Shown: in pieces, positions 25,262 to 34,310 of the stretch
Layout: each line of letters starts with the position of its first letter
How positions within the stretch are numbered: position 1 is the stretch's first letter
Assembly: GCF_900099965.1 (NCBI RefSeq)
Contig: NZ_FNDJ01000008.1
Location: 335,457 to 399,456 of the forward strand
Length of the DNA: 64,000 nt
Direction of reading: 5' to 3'
From: Nonomuraea jiangxiensis
GTDB taxonomy: Bacteria > Actinomycetota > Actinomycetes > Streptosporangiales > Streptosporangiaceae
Program-made: the position numbers and the translations under genes
Notes under the pieces: model-generated
The model's input: the letters and a program-made list of their open reading frames with translations, nothing else
Databases searched by the model: none
Told to the model about the DNA's origin: nothing

Positions 25262-25540
25262 TTACCGGTACACCAGGACGGCCCTGTAGCCGCCACTCGC
25301 CGCCTGCACCTGGGCGGAAATGATGGTGTATCCCTGCTGGACACGGATCTGGTACTCGAAGATGAGGATCTGCTGGGCGATCATCTGGCTCGTCACGTCC
25401 GACCTCCACGTGCAGGACGGATTACAGACCTGAGGCAGGGTCACGGCCGCCGACGATGCTGCGGTGGCTGTCGAGGGTGCGACCACTGCGCCGAGGCCGC
25501 CGAGAACCAACGCGAGTCCGGCAACGGTGTGTCTACGCAC
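25262..25540 (-). CDS. Small secreted protein of unknown function
   Basis: The product is 92 residues with a signal peptide (RRHTVAGLALVLGGLGAVVA, cut near TATAAS). The ~62-residue mature part has a Cys pair (VCNPSCTWRSD) and an amphipathic segment (IFEYQIRVQQGYTIISAQVQ) ending in GGYRAVLVYR. No family is recognised. It stands alone; AAAGGA lies upstream of its ATG. Confidence 0.72.
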   Translation of the reverse strand: MRRHTVAGLALVLGGLGAVVAPSTATAASSAAVTLPQVCNPSCTWRSDVTSQMIAQQILIFEYQIRVQQGYTIISAQVQAASGGYRAVLVYR

Positions 25541-25646
25541 GGCACGTCCTTTCGCTCGAAGCGGGATGACGTGAATCTACGCACGGACAACGCGCGGCCC
25601 CAGGGCAACAACCGGCCATGCACCGGGCATTTCACGCCGGCCGTGC

Positions 25647-26360
25647 TCACGCGCGCAGCTTGACCACGTACCGGTAGCGGTCGCCGCGGGCCGCCGAGCG
25701 GGTGTACTCCACCGGCCGGCCCGCCCGGTCGTACGTCCACCTCCTGATGACGATCAGCGGGCTGCCGAGCGGGACGCCGAGCACGCGGGACTCCCGCTCG
25801 TCGGCGGCCTCGGCGTGGATGCTCTCCGTGGCCTCGGCGACCTTGGTGTCGAGGTCCTCGGCGAGCGAGGCGTAGAGCGACTGGCGCCGGGACAGGACCT
25901 CGGGGTCGATGCGGGAGCCGATGCGGTCGGGAAGCCACGAGTCCAGCAGCGCGAAGGGCGCGCCCGAACCGGTCCGCACCCTGCGGATCAGCCACACGAC
26001 CTCGGAGGGCAGGAACCCGAGGATCTCCAGCGGCGGGCTCGGGTCCCGGCGGATCTCGACCTCGCTGATGCCCGGCTCCAGCCCCAGGTCACGCAGCAGG
26101 GCGGTGAAGCTGCGCAGATTGCCCAGCGAGTGGCTGATGCCGATCTCCGTGTTGACGTAGCTGCCAGAGCCGCGGCGCCGGGTGATGAGGTTGGCCGCGA
26201 CCAGGCGGTCCAGGGCCACCCGCACGGTGTTCCTGCTCACGCCGTACTCGTCGGTGAGCGCCTCCTCGGATGGCAGGCGCTCGCCCGGTTTGTACCGGCC
26301 CTCCAGGATCTGCGTACGTAGAGAGTCAGCGACGATCTCGTGCGCATGGCGCTTGGTCAT
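25647..26360 (-). CDS. GntR/HutC-family regulator with UTRA domain
   Basis: The product is 237 residues. The wHTH covers about 5-70 (IVADSLRTQILEGRYKPGER, LPSEEALTDEYGVSRNTVRV) and the UTRA ligand domain about 90-232 (FTALLRDLGLEPGISEVEIR, VVWLIRRVRTGSGAPFALLD, GSPLIVIRRWTYDRAGRPVE, YTRSAARGDRYRYVV). UTRA domains bind sugars, phosphosugars or nucleosides. It is divergent from the ABC importer/PfkB/ADP-ribosylglycohydrolase operon and a GTACCTA-N16-TAGGTAC dyad lies at that operon's promoter, so it is almost certainly its regulator. The arrangement parallels E. coli YegW next to YegTUV. Confidence 0.9.
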   Translation of the reverse strand: MTKRHAHEIVADSLRTQILEGRYKPGERLPSEEALTDEYGVSRNTVRVALDRLVAANLITRRRGSGSYVNTEIGISHSLGNLRSFTALLRDLGLEPGISEVEIRRDPSPPLEILGFLPSEVVWLIRRVRTGSGAPFALLDSWLPDRIGSRIDPEVLSRRQSLYASLAEDLDTKVAEATESIHAEAADERESRVLGVPLGSPLIVIRRWTYDRAGRPVEYTRSAARGDRYRYVVKLRA

Positions 26361-26454
26361 GCGGGTCCATCTCCCCTCGCTCGCGAAGCCGGCGCAGAAC
26401 GAGGTACCAGTGAACGGTCAACGCGCACAACTTATACCAACAGAAGTCGGATCT

Positions 26455-26497
26455 GTACCTACAACTATTGACATCGATAGGTACTGATTCCTAGCCT
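26455..26497 (+). promoter_or_regulatory. Promoter and GntR operator of the importer operon
   Basis: A TTGACA -35 box lies at 26468-26473 and a weak TAGCCT -10 at 26492-26497 (18-bp spacer). The inverted repeat GTACCTA (26455-26461) and TAGGTAC (26478-26484) straddles the -35 box, a position suited to repression by the divergent GntR protein. Confidence 0.6.
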
Positions 26498-26558
26498 GTC
26501 CGGCACAGGCGATAGGGGGCACGCCTTGGAACCTGTCGTCGCTTCGTCGGGATGTGTT

Positions 26559-27581
26559 ATGCGAAACCTCAGAGTCGGGCTTGTGACAGCCCTGACAGCG
26601 GTCGCGCTTGCGGCCTGTTCGACCGTAGGAGGTGCGGCCGGACCCAGCGCCGCGCCCACCGGCAGCGGCGGGGGCACGAAGGTGGCCTTCGTCTCCCAGG
26701 TGGAGGGGATCCCCTACTTCTCCGCCTTCAAGCAGGGCGCGGAGCAGACGGCGCGCTCGCTCGGGCTGTCGTACACCCAGGCGGGGCCGGCCACCGCCGA
26801 CGCCACCGAGCAGGTGCGCATCTTCAACAGCCTCGTCCAGCAGGGCTACGCCGCGATCGCGGTGTCCCCGCTCGACCCCCGTTCCATGAACCCCGCCATC
26901 GCGGCGGCCCGGGAGAAGGGCATCGTCGTGATCACCTCCGACGCCGACGCGCCCGACAGCCGGCGCCAGCTCTTCGTGCAGCAGGCCACCGACGCCGCGC
27001 TCGGAGCGACGGTCATGGACGAGATCGCCAAGGCGATGGGCGGCAAGGGCAAGTACGGCATCGTGTCGGGAGCCGCCGACACGCAGACGTTCAACAGCTG
27101 GGTGGCGCAGGCGCGCAAGCGGCAGGAGTCCGCCTACCCCGGCCTCCAGCTCGTGGGCGGCGTGCGCTACACCACCGACACCGCGCAGGCGCTGAAGGAG
27201 GCCCAGGACCTCATGACCGCGAACCCCGACCTCAAGGGGATCATCGCGGTGCCCTCGACGGCGGTGCCCGGCGTGGCGCAGGCCGTCCAGAATGCCGGCA
27301 AGGCCGGCAAGGTGGCGGTCTCCGGGTTCGGCTCGCCCAAGACGGCGCGCACGTTCGTGGAGTCCGGCGCGATGACCTCCACGGTCCTCTGGGACGTGCC
27401 CAAGCTGGGCGTCCTGACCGTGTGGGCGATGAAGCAGCTCCTGGACGGCAAGCAGATCGCCGCGAAGTCCACCGTGCCGGGCCTCCAGCAGCCGGTGGAG
27501 TACGCCGCGGACGGCAAGATCCTGGTGCTGGGGCCGCCGATGGTCTTCACCAAGGCCAACATCGCGCAGTTCGACTACTAG
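26559..27581 (+). CDS. Sugar/autoinducer-type ABC transporter substrate-binding lipoprotein
   Basis: The product is 340 residues from ATG 26559. The lipobox is LTAVALAAC with Cys20. The mature protein is a Peripla_BP_4 fold: TKVAFVSQVEGIPYFSAFKQ, GAEQTARSLGLSYT, QQGYAAIAVSPLDPRSMNPA, GIVVITSDADAPDSRRQLFV and DLKGIIAVPSTAVPGVAQAV. It belongs to the RhaS/LsrB/ribose-binding type and sits outside the membrane. It heads a coupled operon with its ATPase 8 bp on. An ATG at 26526 would add 11 residues before the signal and is less likely. The ligand is probably a ribosyl or other pentose compound, given the downstream kinase and hydrolase. Confidence 0.9.
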   Translation: MRNLRVGLVTALTAVALAACSTVGGAAGPSAAPTGSGGGTKVAFVSQVEGIPYFSAFKQGAEQTARSLGLSYTQAGPATADATEQVRIFNSLVQQGYAAIAVSPLDPRSMNPAIAAAREKGIVVITSDADAPDSRRQLFVQQATDAALGATVMDEIAKAMGGKGKYGIVSGAADTQTFNSWVAQARKRQESAYPGLQLVGGVRYTTDTAQALKEAQDLMTANPDLKGIIAVPSTAVPGVAQAVQNAGKAGKVAVSGFGSPKTARTFVESGAMTSTVLWDVPKLGVLTVWAMKQLLDGKQIAAKSTVPGLQQPVEYAADGKILVLGPPMVFTKANIAQFDY

Positions 27582-27588
27582 GAGCGAT

Positions 27589-29085
27589 GTGACGAGCATT
27601 CTCTCGGTCTCCGGCCTGTCCAAGAGCTTCGGGGCCACGGCCGCCCTCACCGACGTCGGCTTCGTGCTGGGGGCCGGGGAGCGGCTGGCCGTGCTCGGCG
27701 AGAACGGCGCGGGCAAGTCCACCCTCATCAAGCTGGTCGCCGGCGTGCACCGGCCGGACGCCGGCGAGATGACCCTGGACGGCGCGCCGCACCGGCCCTC
27801 CTCCCCCGGCGACGCGCTGGCCGGCGGCGTCAGCGTCGTCTACCAGGAGCCGTCGTTCTTCCCGCGGATGTCGGTGCTGGAGAACCTCTTCGTCGGCCGC
27901 GAGCCCCGTGACCGGCTGGGGCAGGTCGACTGGCGCGGGATGCGCCGGCGGGGCGAGGAGCTGTTCCGGCGGCTCGACGTCCCGGTCGAGCTCCTGAGCC
28001 GGCGGATGGACGCGCTGAGCCTGGCCGAGCAGCAGCTCGCGCTGATCGCCAGGGCCGTCGACGTCGAGGCCAAGGTGCTGATCCTGGACGAGCCCACCTC
28101 GATACTCACCGACGTCGAGGTCCGCCGGCTCTTCCGCATCGTCCGGCGGCTGTCCGAGGCCGGGGTGGGCATCCTCTACATCACGCACCGCTTCGAGGAG
28201 CTGGAGCACGTCGCGGACCGGTTCATCGTCCTGAAGGACGGCCGGCTCGCCGGCGACCTGCCCGCCTCGGCGGCCGACCACGACAGGATCCTGGAGCTGA
28301 TGTCCGGCCGGCCGGTCAACGCCACGATCGACCGCCCGGCCTTCGACCCCGGTCCCGTCGCGCTGGAGGCCGACGGGCTCACGGTGCCGGGCGCGCTGTC
28401 CGACGTCGGCCTGACCGTGCGCGAGGGCGAGGTCGTCGGTCTGTACGGCCTCGTCGGCGCGGGCCGTACCGAACTGGCGCTGACCGTCTTCGGCATGCTG
28501 CGCCCGAGCGCGGGGTCGATGCGGGTGGCCGGCCGGCCGTACGCGCCGCGTCACCCGCGCGACGCCATGGCGCGCGGGATCGCCTACCTGCCGGAGGACC
28601 GTAAGACGCTGGGCCTCTTCCCCGGCATGGACACGCTGAGCAACCTCACGGCCGTCCGGCTGCCCGCCCTGCTCGGCAGGCTGGGCGTCATCCGCCGGGC
28701 GCAGGAGCGCGAGCTGGGCTCCGCCTGGGTCCGTACCCTGCGTATCAAGGCCCCCACACTGGGCTTTCCCGTCACCGGGCTGTCCGGCGGCCACCAGCAG
28801 AAGGTGCTGTTCGCCCGGCAGCTCGCGACCGAGCCCAGGATCCTCATCCTGGACGAGCCGACCCGCGGCATCGACGTGGCCACCAAGACCGACATCCAGC
28901 AGCGCCTGGTGGAGGTCGCCCGCGACGGCAAGGCGGTGCTGGTCATCTCCAGCGAGCTGCCGGAGCTGCTGGCCGTCTCCGACCGGGTCTACGTCATGCG
29001 CGAGGGCCGGATGGTCGCCGAGCTGAGCGGCGAGAACCTGACCGAGGACGGCGTGCTGCGCGCCACGATGGGGGTGAACCGGTGA
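27589..29085 (+). CDS. Sugar ABC transporter double ATPase
   Basis: The product is 498 residues from a GTG at 27589 with GGAG four bases upstream. It has two ABC modules. The first has Walker A GENGAGKST (37-45), Q-loop YQEPSFFPRMS, a degenerate signature LSLAEQQLALIARA and Walker B VLILDEPTS. The second has a relaxed Walker A (YGLVGAGRTEL), signature LSGGHQQKVLFARQLA and Walker B ILILDEPTRGID. This asymmetry is normal for the RbsA/MglA/LsrA class. It powers import with the two permeases that follow; its stop overlaps the next start (GTGA). Confidence 0.93.
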   Translation: MTSILSVSGLSKSFGATAALTDVGFVLGAGERLAVLGENGAGKSTLIKLVAGVHRPDAGEMTLDGAPHRPSSPGDALAGGVSVVYQEPSFFPRMSVLENLFVGREPRDRLGQVDWRGMRRRGEELFRRLDVPVELLSRRMDALSLAEQQLALIARAVDVEAKVLILDEPTSILTDVEVRRLFRIVRRLSEAGVGILYITHRFEELEHVADRFIVLKDGRLAGDLPASAADHDRILELMSGRPVNATIDRPAFDPGPVALEADGLTVPGALSDVGLTVREGEVVGLYGLVGAGRTELALTVFGMLRPSAGSMRVAGRPYAPRHPRDAMARGIAYLPEDRKTLGLFPGMDTLSNLTAVRLPALLGRLGVIRRAQERELGSAWVRTLRIKAPTLGFPVTGLSGGHQQKVLFARQLATEPRILILDEPTRGIDVATKTDIQQRLVEVARDGKAVLVISSELPELLAVSDRVYVMREGRMVAELSGENLTEDGVLRATMGVNR

Positions 29086-30074
29086 CGGCGACCGCTCTCT
29101 CCCCGGCGGCGGGGACCACCACCCGGATGCTGACCCTGCTGCGCGACGCGCTGCTGCCCATCCTGCTCGTCGCCGAAGTGATCTTCTTCGCTGTCGCCGC
29201 CCCCGCCTTCCTGTCCGCGGCGAACCTCGCCAACGTCGTGATCAACTCGGCCGACCTGGCGCTGCTCGCGGCCGGGATGACGCTGGTCGTGCTGCTGGCG
29301 GGGATCGACGTGTCGGTCGGCCCCATGCTGGGCGTGGTCGCCTGGGTCGGCGCCACCCTGTTCGTCTCGGGCCTGCCGCCGCTGCTCGTGGTGCTGGTCG
29401 CGGTGCTGCTCGGCGGCGCGCTCGGGGCCGTCAACGCCGTCCTCATCGTCGGCGGGCGCATCTCCCCCATCATCGCCACCCTCGGCACGGCGGCCGTCTT
29501 CAAGACCGTGCTGTTCCTCCTGTGGAACAGCACGGACGTCTTCGCCGGTCCCGTGGTGCCCCTGCTCGGGCCGGCGCGGGCCGGCGGCGTCCCCCTCGTG
29601 GGGCTGGTGGTCCTGGCGGTGTTCGCGATCTTCGCGTACGTCCTGCGCCACCGGGTGTTCGGCCGCCGGCTGTTCGCCATCGGCAACGACGCGGAGGGCG
29701 CCCGGCTGCTCGGGGTGCCCGTCGGCCGCACCTCGTTCGCCGCCTACGTGCTCGTGGGCGCCCTCGTCGGCATCGCGGCACTGATCTACGTGGGCCGGGT
29801 GGGCGTCGTCCAGGCCACGGCCGGCCAGGAGCTCACCCTGCCCGCGATCGCCGCCGTGGTCGTCGGCGGCACCAGCATCCTGGGCGGTGAGGGCGGCGTG
29901 CTGCGCTCCCTCGGCGGCCTGGTCTTCATCGCGCTGCTGCAGAACGGCGTCGTGCTGATGGGCGTGCCGCCGCTGTGGAACGGCGTGCTCGTGGGGGTGG
30001 CGGTCGCCCTCGCGGTGGCCTTCGACGTGCTGACCCGGCGCACCCTCGACAAGCGGATCGGAGAGCGGAAATGA
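29082..30074 (+). CDS. Sugar ABC transporter permease 1
   Basis: The product is 330 residues with about 8-10 membrane segments of the BPD_transp_2 family (RbsC/LsrC-like). The family motif region GAVNAVLIVGGRISPIIATL, then GTAA, and the conserved QELTLPAIAAVVVGGTSILG, then GEGG, are both present. The start overlaps the ATPase stop and its own stop overlaps the next start (ATGA). It forms a heterodimeric channel with permease 2. Confidence 0.92.
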   Translation: MTATALSPAAGTTTRMLTLLRDALLPILLVAEVIFFAVAAPAFLSAANLANVVINSADLALLAAGMTLVVLLAGIDVSVGPMLGVVAWVGATLFVSGLPPLLVVLVAVLLGGALGAVNAVLIVGGRISPIIATLGTAAVFKTVLFLLWNSTDVFAGPVVPLLGPARAGGVPLVGLVVLAVFAIFAYVLRHRVFGRRLFAIGNDAEGARLLGVPVGRTSFAAYVLVGALVGIAALIYVGRVGVVQATAGQELTLPAIAAVVVGGTSILGGEGGVLRSLGGLVFIALLQNGVVLMGVPPLWNGVLVGVAVALAVAFDVLTRRTLDKRIGERK

Positions 30075-31054
30075 CAACGGGAGCCCTGGCCGGGCGATCG
30101 ATCCGGGACCGCGTGGGCGACCGCAGGGTGTTCCTCGCCGTGCTCGTCGTCGTGCTCGGCGCGGTGATGAGCCTGCTGTCGCCGTACTTCCTGCAAGTGA
30201 GCAACCTGCTGGCGATGACGCAGTACGGCGCGGTCATCGGCCTGCTGGCGCTCGGCCAGGCGTTCGTCATCCTCGGCGGGCGGGGCGGCATCGACCTGTC
30301 CGTGGGGTCGGTGCTGAGCCTGTCGGGGATCGTCATGGGCGTGCTCGCCCAGAACCTCGGGCTCAGCCCGTGGCTCGCCGCCGCCGCGGCCGTCGTCCTC
30401 GGCGCCCTGCTCGGCTCGGTCAACGGCGTCATGGTCGCCCGGCTCGGCCTGCCGCCGCTGATCGTCACGCTGAGCACCCTCTTCCTGTACGGCGCGCTCG
30501 CCCAGGTGCTGACCGAGGGGGGCCAGCTCGGCGGGTTCGACCGGGAGGGCTTCGCGGCTCTCGGGCAGAGCGCGATCCTCGGCGTCCCGACCCAGGTGCT
30601 GCTGGTCCTGGCGCCGATGTTCGTCCTGGCGATCTGGGCGCAGAACCGCACCGCGTTCGGCCGCCGCCTGCACCAGGTCGGCACCAGCGACAGGGCCGCG
30701 GGCCTGGTCGGGATCGACGTGAACCGGCTCCGCTTCCGCCTCTACTGCCTGTCGGGCGCGCTCGCCGCGCTCGGCGCCGTGGTGACCAACGCGTGGCTGC
30801 TCACCGCCCGGCCCAGCGCGGGCACCGGCATGGAGCTCCAGGCGATCACCATCGCGGTGCTCGGCGGGATCGACATCTTCGGCGGGCGCGGCCACCTCAG
30901 CGGCGTGCTGCTGGCGCTCGCCGTCGTGGTGGTGCTGTCCTGGGGGCTGCAGCTGGCCCAGGTCGGCAACTCCGTACAGACCGGCATTCTCGGCCTGGTC
31001 CTGGTCGGCGCGGCGTTGCTGAACAACCTGATCAGCAGGAAGGCGGCGGGATGA
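30071..31054 (+). CDS. Sugar ABC transporter permease 2
   Basis: The product is 327 residues in the same BPD_transp_2 family. Membrane helices are clear (VFLAVLVVVLGAVMSLLSPY, VIGLLALGQAFVIL), with GGRGGIDLSVGSVLSLSGIV as the substrate-path motif, GSVNGVMVARLGLPPLIVTL, and GMELQAITIAVLGGIDIFGG plus RGHL near the end. Starts and stops overlap both neighbours by 4 bp (ATGA), so the operon is translationally coupled throughout. Confidence 0.92.
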   Translation: MTTGALAGRSIRDRVGDRRVFLAVLVVVLGAVMSLLSPYFLQVSNLLAMTQYGAVIGLLALGQAFVILGGRGGIDLSVGSVLSLSGIVMGVLAQNLGLSPWLAAAAAVVLGALLGSVNGVMVARLGLPPLIVTLSTLFLYGALAQVLTEGGQLGGFDREGFAALGQSAILGVPTQVLLVLAPMFVLAIWAQNRTAFGRRLHQVGTSDRAAGLVGIDVNRLRFRLYCLSGALAALGAVVTNAWLLTARPSAGTGMELQAITIAVLGGIDIFGGRGHLSGVLLALAVVVVLSWGLQLAQVGNSVQTGILGLVLVGAALLNNLISRKAAG

Positions 31055-32019
31055 CCGGCGTCCCGGGTGCGCCGCGCGCCGTGGACGTGCTCGCCGTGGG
31101 AGACGCCAGCGTCGACTACTTCGTCCGGGTGCCGCACATCGCGACGGCCGACGACAAGGCGATCGGACGGCTGGCGGGGGTGCACGGCGGCGGCATGAGC
31201 GCCAACCTGGCCGCCGCCGCCACGTTCGCCGGAGCGCGCGCCGCCCTGGCCACCGCGGTGGGTTCCGACGAGCCCGGCCGCCAGGCGTTGGACCGGCTCG
31301 CGGCCCACGGCGTGGACGTCTCCCCCAGCGTCACCGTCCCCGGCGGGCACACCTGGTTCTGCGTGATCCAGCTCGACCACACCGGGGAGAAGTCCCTCGT
31401 CGGCGCCGTGACCGAGGTGAAGATCCCGGCCGCCGAGCAGATCTCCGACGACCTGCTCCGGTCCGCACGGGTCGTGGCCCCGCTGGCCGACGATCTGGAC
31501 TGGGCGATCAGCCTGGCCGTACGGGCCCGGGCGAGCGGCGCGAAGGTCGCCGTGGACCTGGAGCCCGGCGCCGTCGCGGGGCGGCGGGACCGGGTGTGGG
31601 CCCTCGCCCGCCACAGCGACCTCGTCTTCTGCAACCAGGGGGCGGTCCGGGAGCTGGCGGACGGCGACCCCGCGCGCTGCGCCGAGCTGCTCATCTCCGC
31701 CGGCGCCCGCGTGGTCGTGGTGACCGGCGGGCGGAACGGCGCCACCTGCCACACCCCGCAGGAGAGCTGGACCGCGCGCGGACCGGAGATCGAGGTCGTG
31801 GACACGACCGGCGCCGGTGACGCGCTGGCCGGGGCGTTCACCGGGTCCTGGATCCTCGGGCGTTCCCTCGCCGAGAGCCTGCGCGCCGGCGTCGCCACCG
31901 GCTCCCTCTGCGTCGGCCATCTCGGCTCACGTGCCTACCTCGATGCCGGCACCGGCATCGACACCTACGCGCGGAACGTCACCCTCGGCGCCGCGCCCCG
32001 TCTACAAGGAATTCGATGA
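31051..32019 (+). CDS. PfkB-family carbohydrate/nucleoside kinase
   Basis: The product is 322 residues. It opens DVLAVGDASVDYFVRVPHIA, then has GVHGGGMSANLAAAATFAGA (PfkB signature 1 region) and VVDTTGAGDALAGAFTGSWI, with the catalytic Asp at 257 (GAGD). It matches ribokinase-like enzymes that phosphorylate a sugar or nucleoside hydroxyl with ATP. In E. coli the same kinase type (YegV) lies beside an ADP-ribosylglycohydrolase homologue and a GntR regulator. Its place here, coupled by ATGA to the permease before and hydrolase after, argues that it phosphorylates the imported compound or the sugar freed from it. Confidence 0.9.
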   Translation: MTGVPGAPRAVDVLAVGDASVDYFVRVPHIATADDKAIGRLAGVHGGGMSANLAAAATFAGARAALATAVGSDEPGRQALDRLAAHGVDVSPSVTVPGGHTWFCVIQLDHTGEKSLVGAVTEVKIPAAEQISDDLLRSARVVAPLADDLDWAISLAVRARASGAKVAVDLEPGAVAGRRDRVWALARHSDLVFCNQGAVRELADGDPARCAELLISAGARVVVVTGGRNGATCHTPQESWTARGPEIEVVDTTGAGDALAGAFTGSWILGRSLAESLRAGVATGSLCVGHLGSRAYLDAGTGIDTYARNVTLGAAPRLQGIR

Positions 32020-33077
32020 CCACACTTCTGGACCGCATCCACGGCAGCCTGGCGGCCGCCTGCATCGGCGACGCGCTCGGCGCCCCCACCGAGGAACGCT
32101 CAGTGCCGGAGATCCGGCGGCTGTTCGGCCGGCGGGTGGAGAGCTTCCACGCGCCGCTGCCCGACGCCCCGTACGCGGTCGGACGCGGCCCCGCTCAGAT
32201 CACCGACGACTCCAGCCAGATGCTGCTGCTGGCCGAGGCGTTCATCGCGCACGGCGGCGAGGTCACCCCCGAGGTCATGGCCGACCTGCTCATCGGCTGG
32301 TCCGGCAACCCCGACTACTTCCCCCACTTCGCCGGCCCCACCACGCGCCGGGCCATCGAACGCCTCAAGGCCGGGGACGACCCCTGGGAGGTGGGCAGGG
32401 CGGGGCGCGTCATGAGCGAGGGCGCCAGCAACGGCGGCGCCATGCGCGTCGCACCCGCCGGCCTGGTGCATCCCGGCGACGTCGAGGGCGCCGTCCGCGC
32501 CGCCCACCTGACCTGCGTACCCAGCCACCACACCAACATCGGCGTCGCCGGTGCCGGGGCCATCGCCGCCGCGACCGCCGCGGCCTGCGTGGACGGCGCC
32601 GACCTGTTCGAGGTCGTGCGCGCGGCCCGGTACGGCGCCGAGCTGGGCGAGCGGCTGGGCTCCGAGCAGGGCCGGCACGTCCCCGGGCCCTCGGTGGCCC
32701 AGCGGATCGACCTCGCCGTCACGCTCGCCGTCCAGTCCCGCGACCTGGACGACGCCATCGAGCGGATCACCGCCGTCATCGGCACCGGCCTGCCCGCCGC
32801 GGAGGCGTGCCCGGCGGCCATCGGACTGCTGGTGGCGGCCGGCGGCGACCCGTTCAGGACGGCGGTCGCGGCGGCCACCGCGGGCGGCGACTCCGACACG
32901 GTCGGCTGCATGGCGGCGGCCATCGCGGGCGCGCTCCACGGCATCGCCGCGGTCCCGGCGGCGGCCGTCGCCCGGATCGAGCAGGCCAACCGGCTCAACC
33001 TGTCCGACGTGGCGACCCGGCTGGCCGCCGTCGCCCGCCCGGTGCCCGCGGACGGCGGCGTGACAGCCCGGCGGTGA
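32016..33077 (+). CDS. ADP-ribosylglycohydrolase-family protein (YegU-like)
   Basis: The product is 353 residues. Metal-site motifs are GDALGAPTEE (18-27), QITDDSSQMLLLAEAF (61-76) and the C-terminal GGDSDTVGCMAAAIAGALHG (~289-308). These supply the two-Mg site used by DraG-type enzymes to cleave N- or O-ribosyl bonds. The usual TDDT reads TDDS. Because it is coupled to a PfkB kinase and a sugar importer, a metabolic ribosyl hydrolase role is more likely than reversal of protein ADP-ribosylation. Its ATG overlaps the kinase stop (ATGA). It is probably the last gene of the operon; no terminator hairpin was found. Confidence 0.9.
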   Translation: MTTLLDRIHGSLAAACIGDALGAPTEERSVPEIRRLFGRRVESFHAPLPDAPYAVGRGPAQITDDSSQMLLLAEAFIAHGGEVTPEVMADLLIGWSGNPDYFPHFAGPTTRRAIERLKAGDDPWEVGRAGRVMSEGASNGGAMRVAPAGLVHPGDVEGAVRAAHLTCVPSHHTNIGVAGAGAIAAATAAACVDGADLFEVVRAARYGAELGERLGSEQGRHVPGPSVAQRIDLAVTLAVQSRDLDDAIERITAVIGTGLPAAEACPAAIGLLVAAGGDPFRTAVAAATAGGDSDTVGCMAAAIAGALHGIAAVPAAAVARIEQANRLNLSDVATRLAAVARPVPADGGVTARR

Positions 33078-33136
33078 GCACCCGCGATCCGGGCGTGATG
33101 CGTTTCTGATCGTTCGTGCGGTGGGACAGACCGTGC

Positions 33137-34288
33137 ATGGACGACATGTGGGACGTGGCGATCGTGGGAGCGGGACCGGCGGGCTCGGCGGCGGCGCTGC
33201 GGGCCGCCCAGCTACGCCCGGAGCTGCGCGTGCTCCTGCTGGACAGGGCCGACTTCCCCCGTGACAAGCCGTGCGGCGACGGCATCGCCGCGCACGGGCG
33301 CGACGAGCTGGCCCTGCTCGGGCTGCCAGCGCTCATCGACGACTACCGGCCCACTCCCCGCCTGACCGTCGTCTCTCCGGGCGGGGTGCGGGTCTCCGCC
33401 GAGGCCGCGCGGCCCAACCACGTGGTGCCGCGCCGGGTGTTCGACGCGCGGCTGGTGGCCGCCGCGCGAGACAGGGGCGTCGAGGTACGCCGCCACCGCG
33501 TCAAGGATCTCGCCTTCGACGGGTCCGGGGTGGTCATCGACGGGCGGCTGCGGGCCCGTACGGTGGTGGCCGCCGACGGGGCCGGGTCGGTCGTGCGCCG
33601 CCTGATCGGCCTGGCCGCCCCGGCCGAGCAGCACACCGCCATCGCCGTACGCGGCTACGCCGACGTGCCCGAGGAGGACGACGTCCAGCTCATCGCCATG
33701 CAGAAGGCGGGCTGGCCGGCCTATGCGTGGTCGTTCCCCATCGGCGACGGCACCGCGAACGTCGGCTTCGGCATGCTGCTGCCCCGGCTGCGCGCGGCGG
33801 GGGCGCCAGGACGTCAGGTGCTGCACGGCAGGCTCGCCGAGCTGCTGCCCGACCGGCCCGCCCGCGATCTGCGCGCCCACCACCTGCCGCTCTCGACCGG
33901 GCGGCCCGTGCCCGGCGCCGGACGGGTGCTGCTCGCCGGTGACGCCGCGGGGCTGATCAACCCGCTCACCGGCGAGGGCATCTACTACGCGCTGCTGTCC
34001 GGGCGGCTGGCGGCCGAGGCGGCGGTGGAGTCGCCGGGCGATCCGCTGGCGCTGTACCGGGGCAAGCTGCGCGGGGCGCTCGGACGGCATCTGCGCACCA
34101 CCGACGTGCTGGCCCGGCTGGCCCAGTCGCCCGGGTTCATCGACGCGGCGATCGAGGTCGCCGTGCACCGCAAGGAGGTGTTCGACCTGCTGGTGGAGGT
34201 GGGACTCGGGGCCGGCACGGTGCCCCCGCCGCTCGCGCTGGCCGTGGGGATGAGGTGGCTGCGCGGATCCCTGCGCGCCGGCCGGTGA
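33137..34288 (+). CDS. Geranylgeranyl-reductase-family flavoprotein
   Basis: The product is 383 residues from ATG 33137. It has the FAD loop DVAIVGAGPAGSAAALRAAQ, DRADFPRDKPCGDGIAAHGR (the KxCG(D/E) box of geranylgeranyl reductases), an RTVVAADGAGSVVRR segment and AGDAAGLINPLTGEGIYYAL, the second FAD motif. These enzymes reduce double bonds of prenyl chains (chlorophyll, archaeal lipids, menaquinone MenJ) or oxidise aromatic rings. A convergent UbiA prenyltransferase ends 22 bp away and a type III PKS lies beyond it, so it may saturate a prenyl chain attached by UbiA. It lies 59 bp after the importer operon but belongs by function to the next cluster. Confidence 0.85.
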   Translation: MDDMWDVAIVGAGPAGSAAALRAAQLRPELRVLLLDRADFPRDKPCGDGIAAHGRDELALLGLPALIDDYRPTPRLTVVSPGGVRVSAEAARPNHVVPRRVFDARLVAAARDRGVEVRRHRVKDLAFDGSGVVIDGRLRARTVVAADGAGSVVRRLIGLAAPAEQHTAIAVRGYADVPEEDDVQLIAMQKAGWPAYAWSFPIGDGTANVGFGMLLPRLRAAGAPGRQVLHGRLAELLPDRPARDLRAHHLPLSTGRPVPGAGRVLLAGDAAGLINPLTGEGIYYALLSGRLAAEAAVESPGDPLALYRGKLRGALGRHLRTTDVLARLAQSPGFIDAAIEVAVHRKEVFDLLVEVGLGAGTVPPPLALAVGMRWLRGSLRAGR

Positions 34289-34310
34289 GCGAGGCGCGAG
34301 GCGAAGCTGG

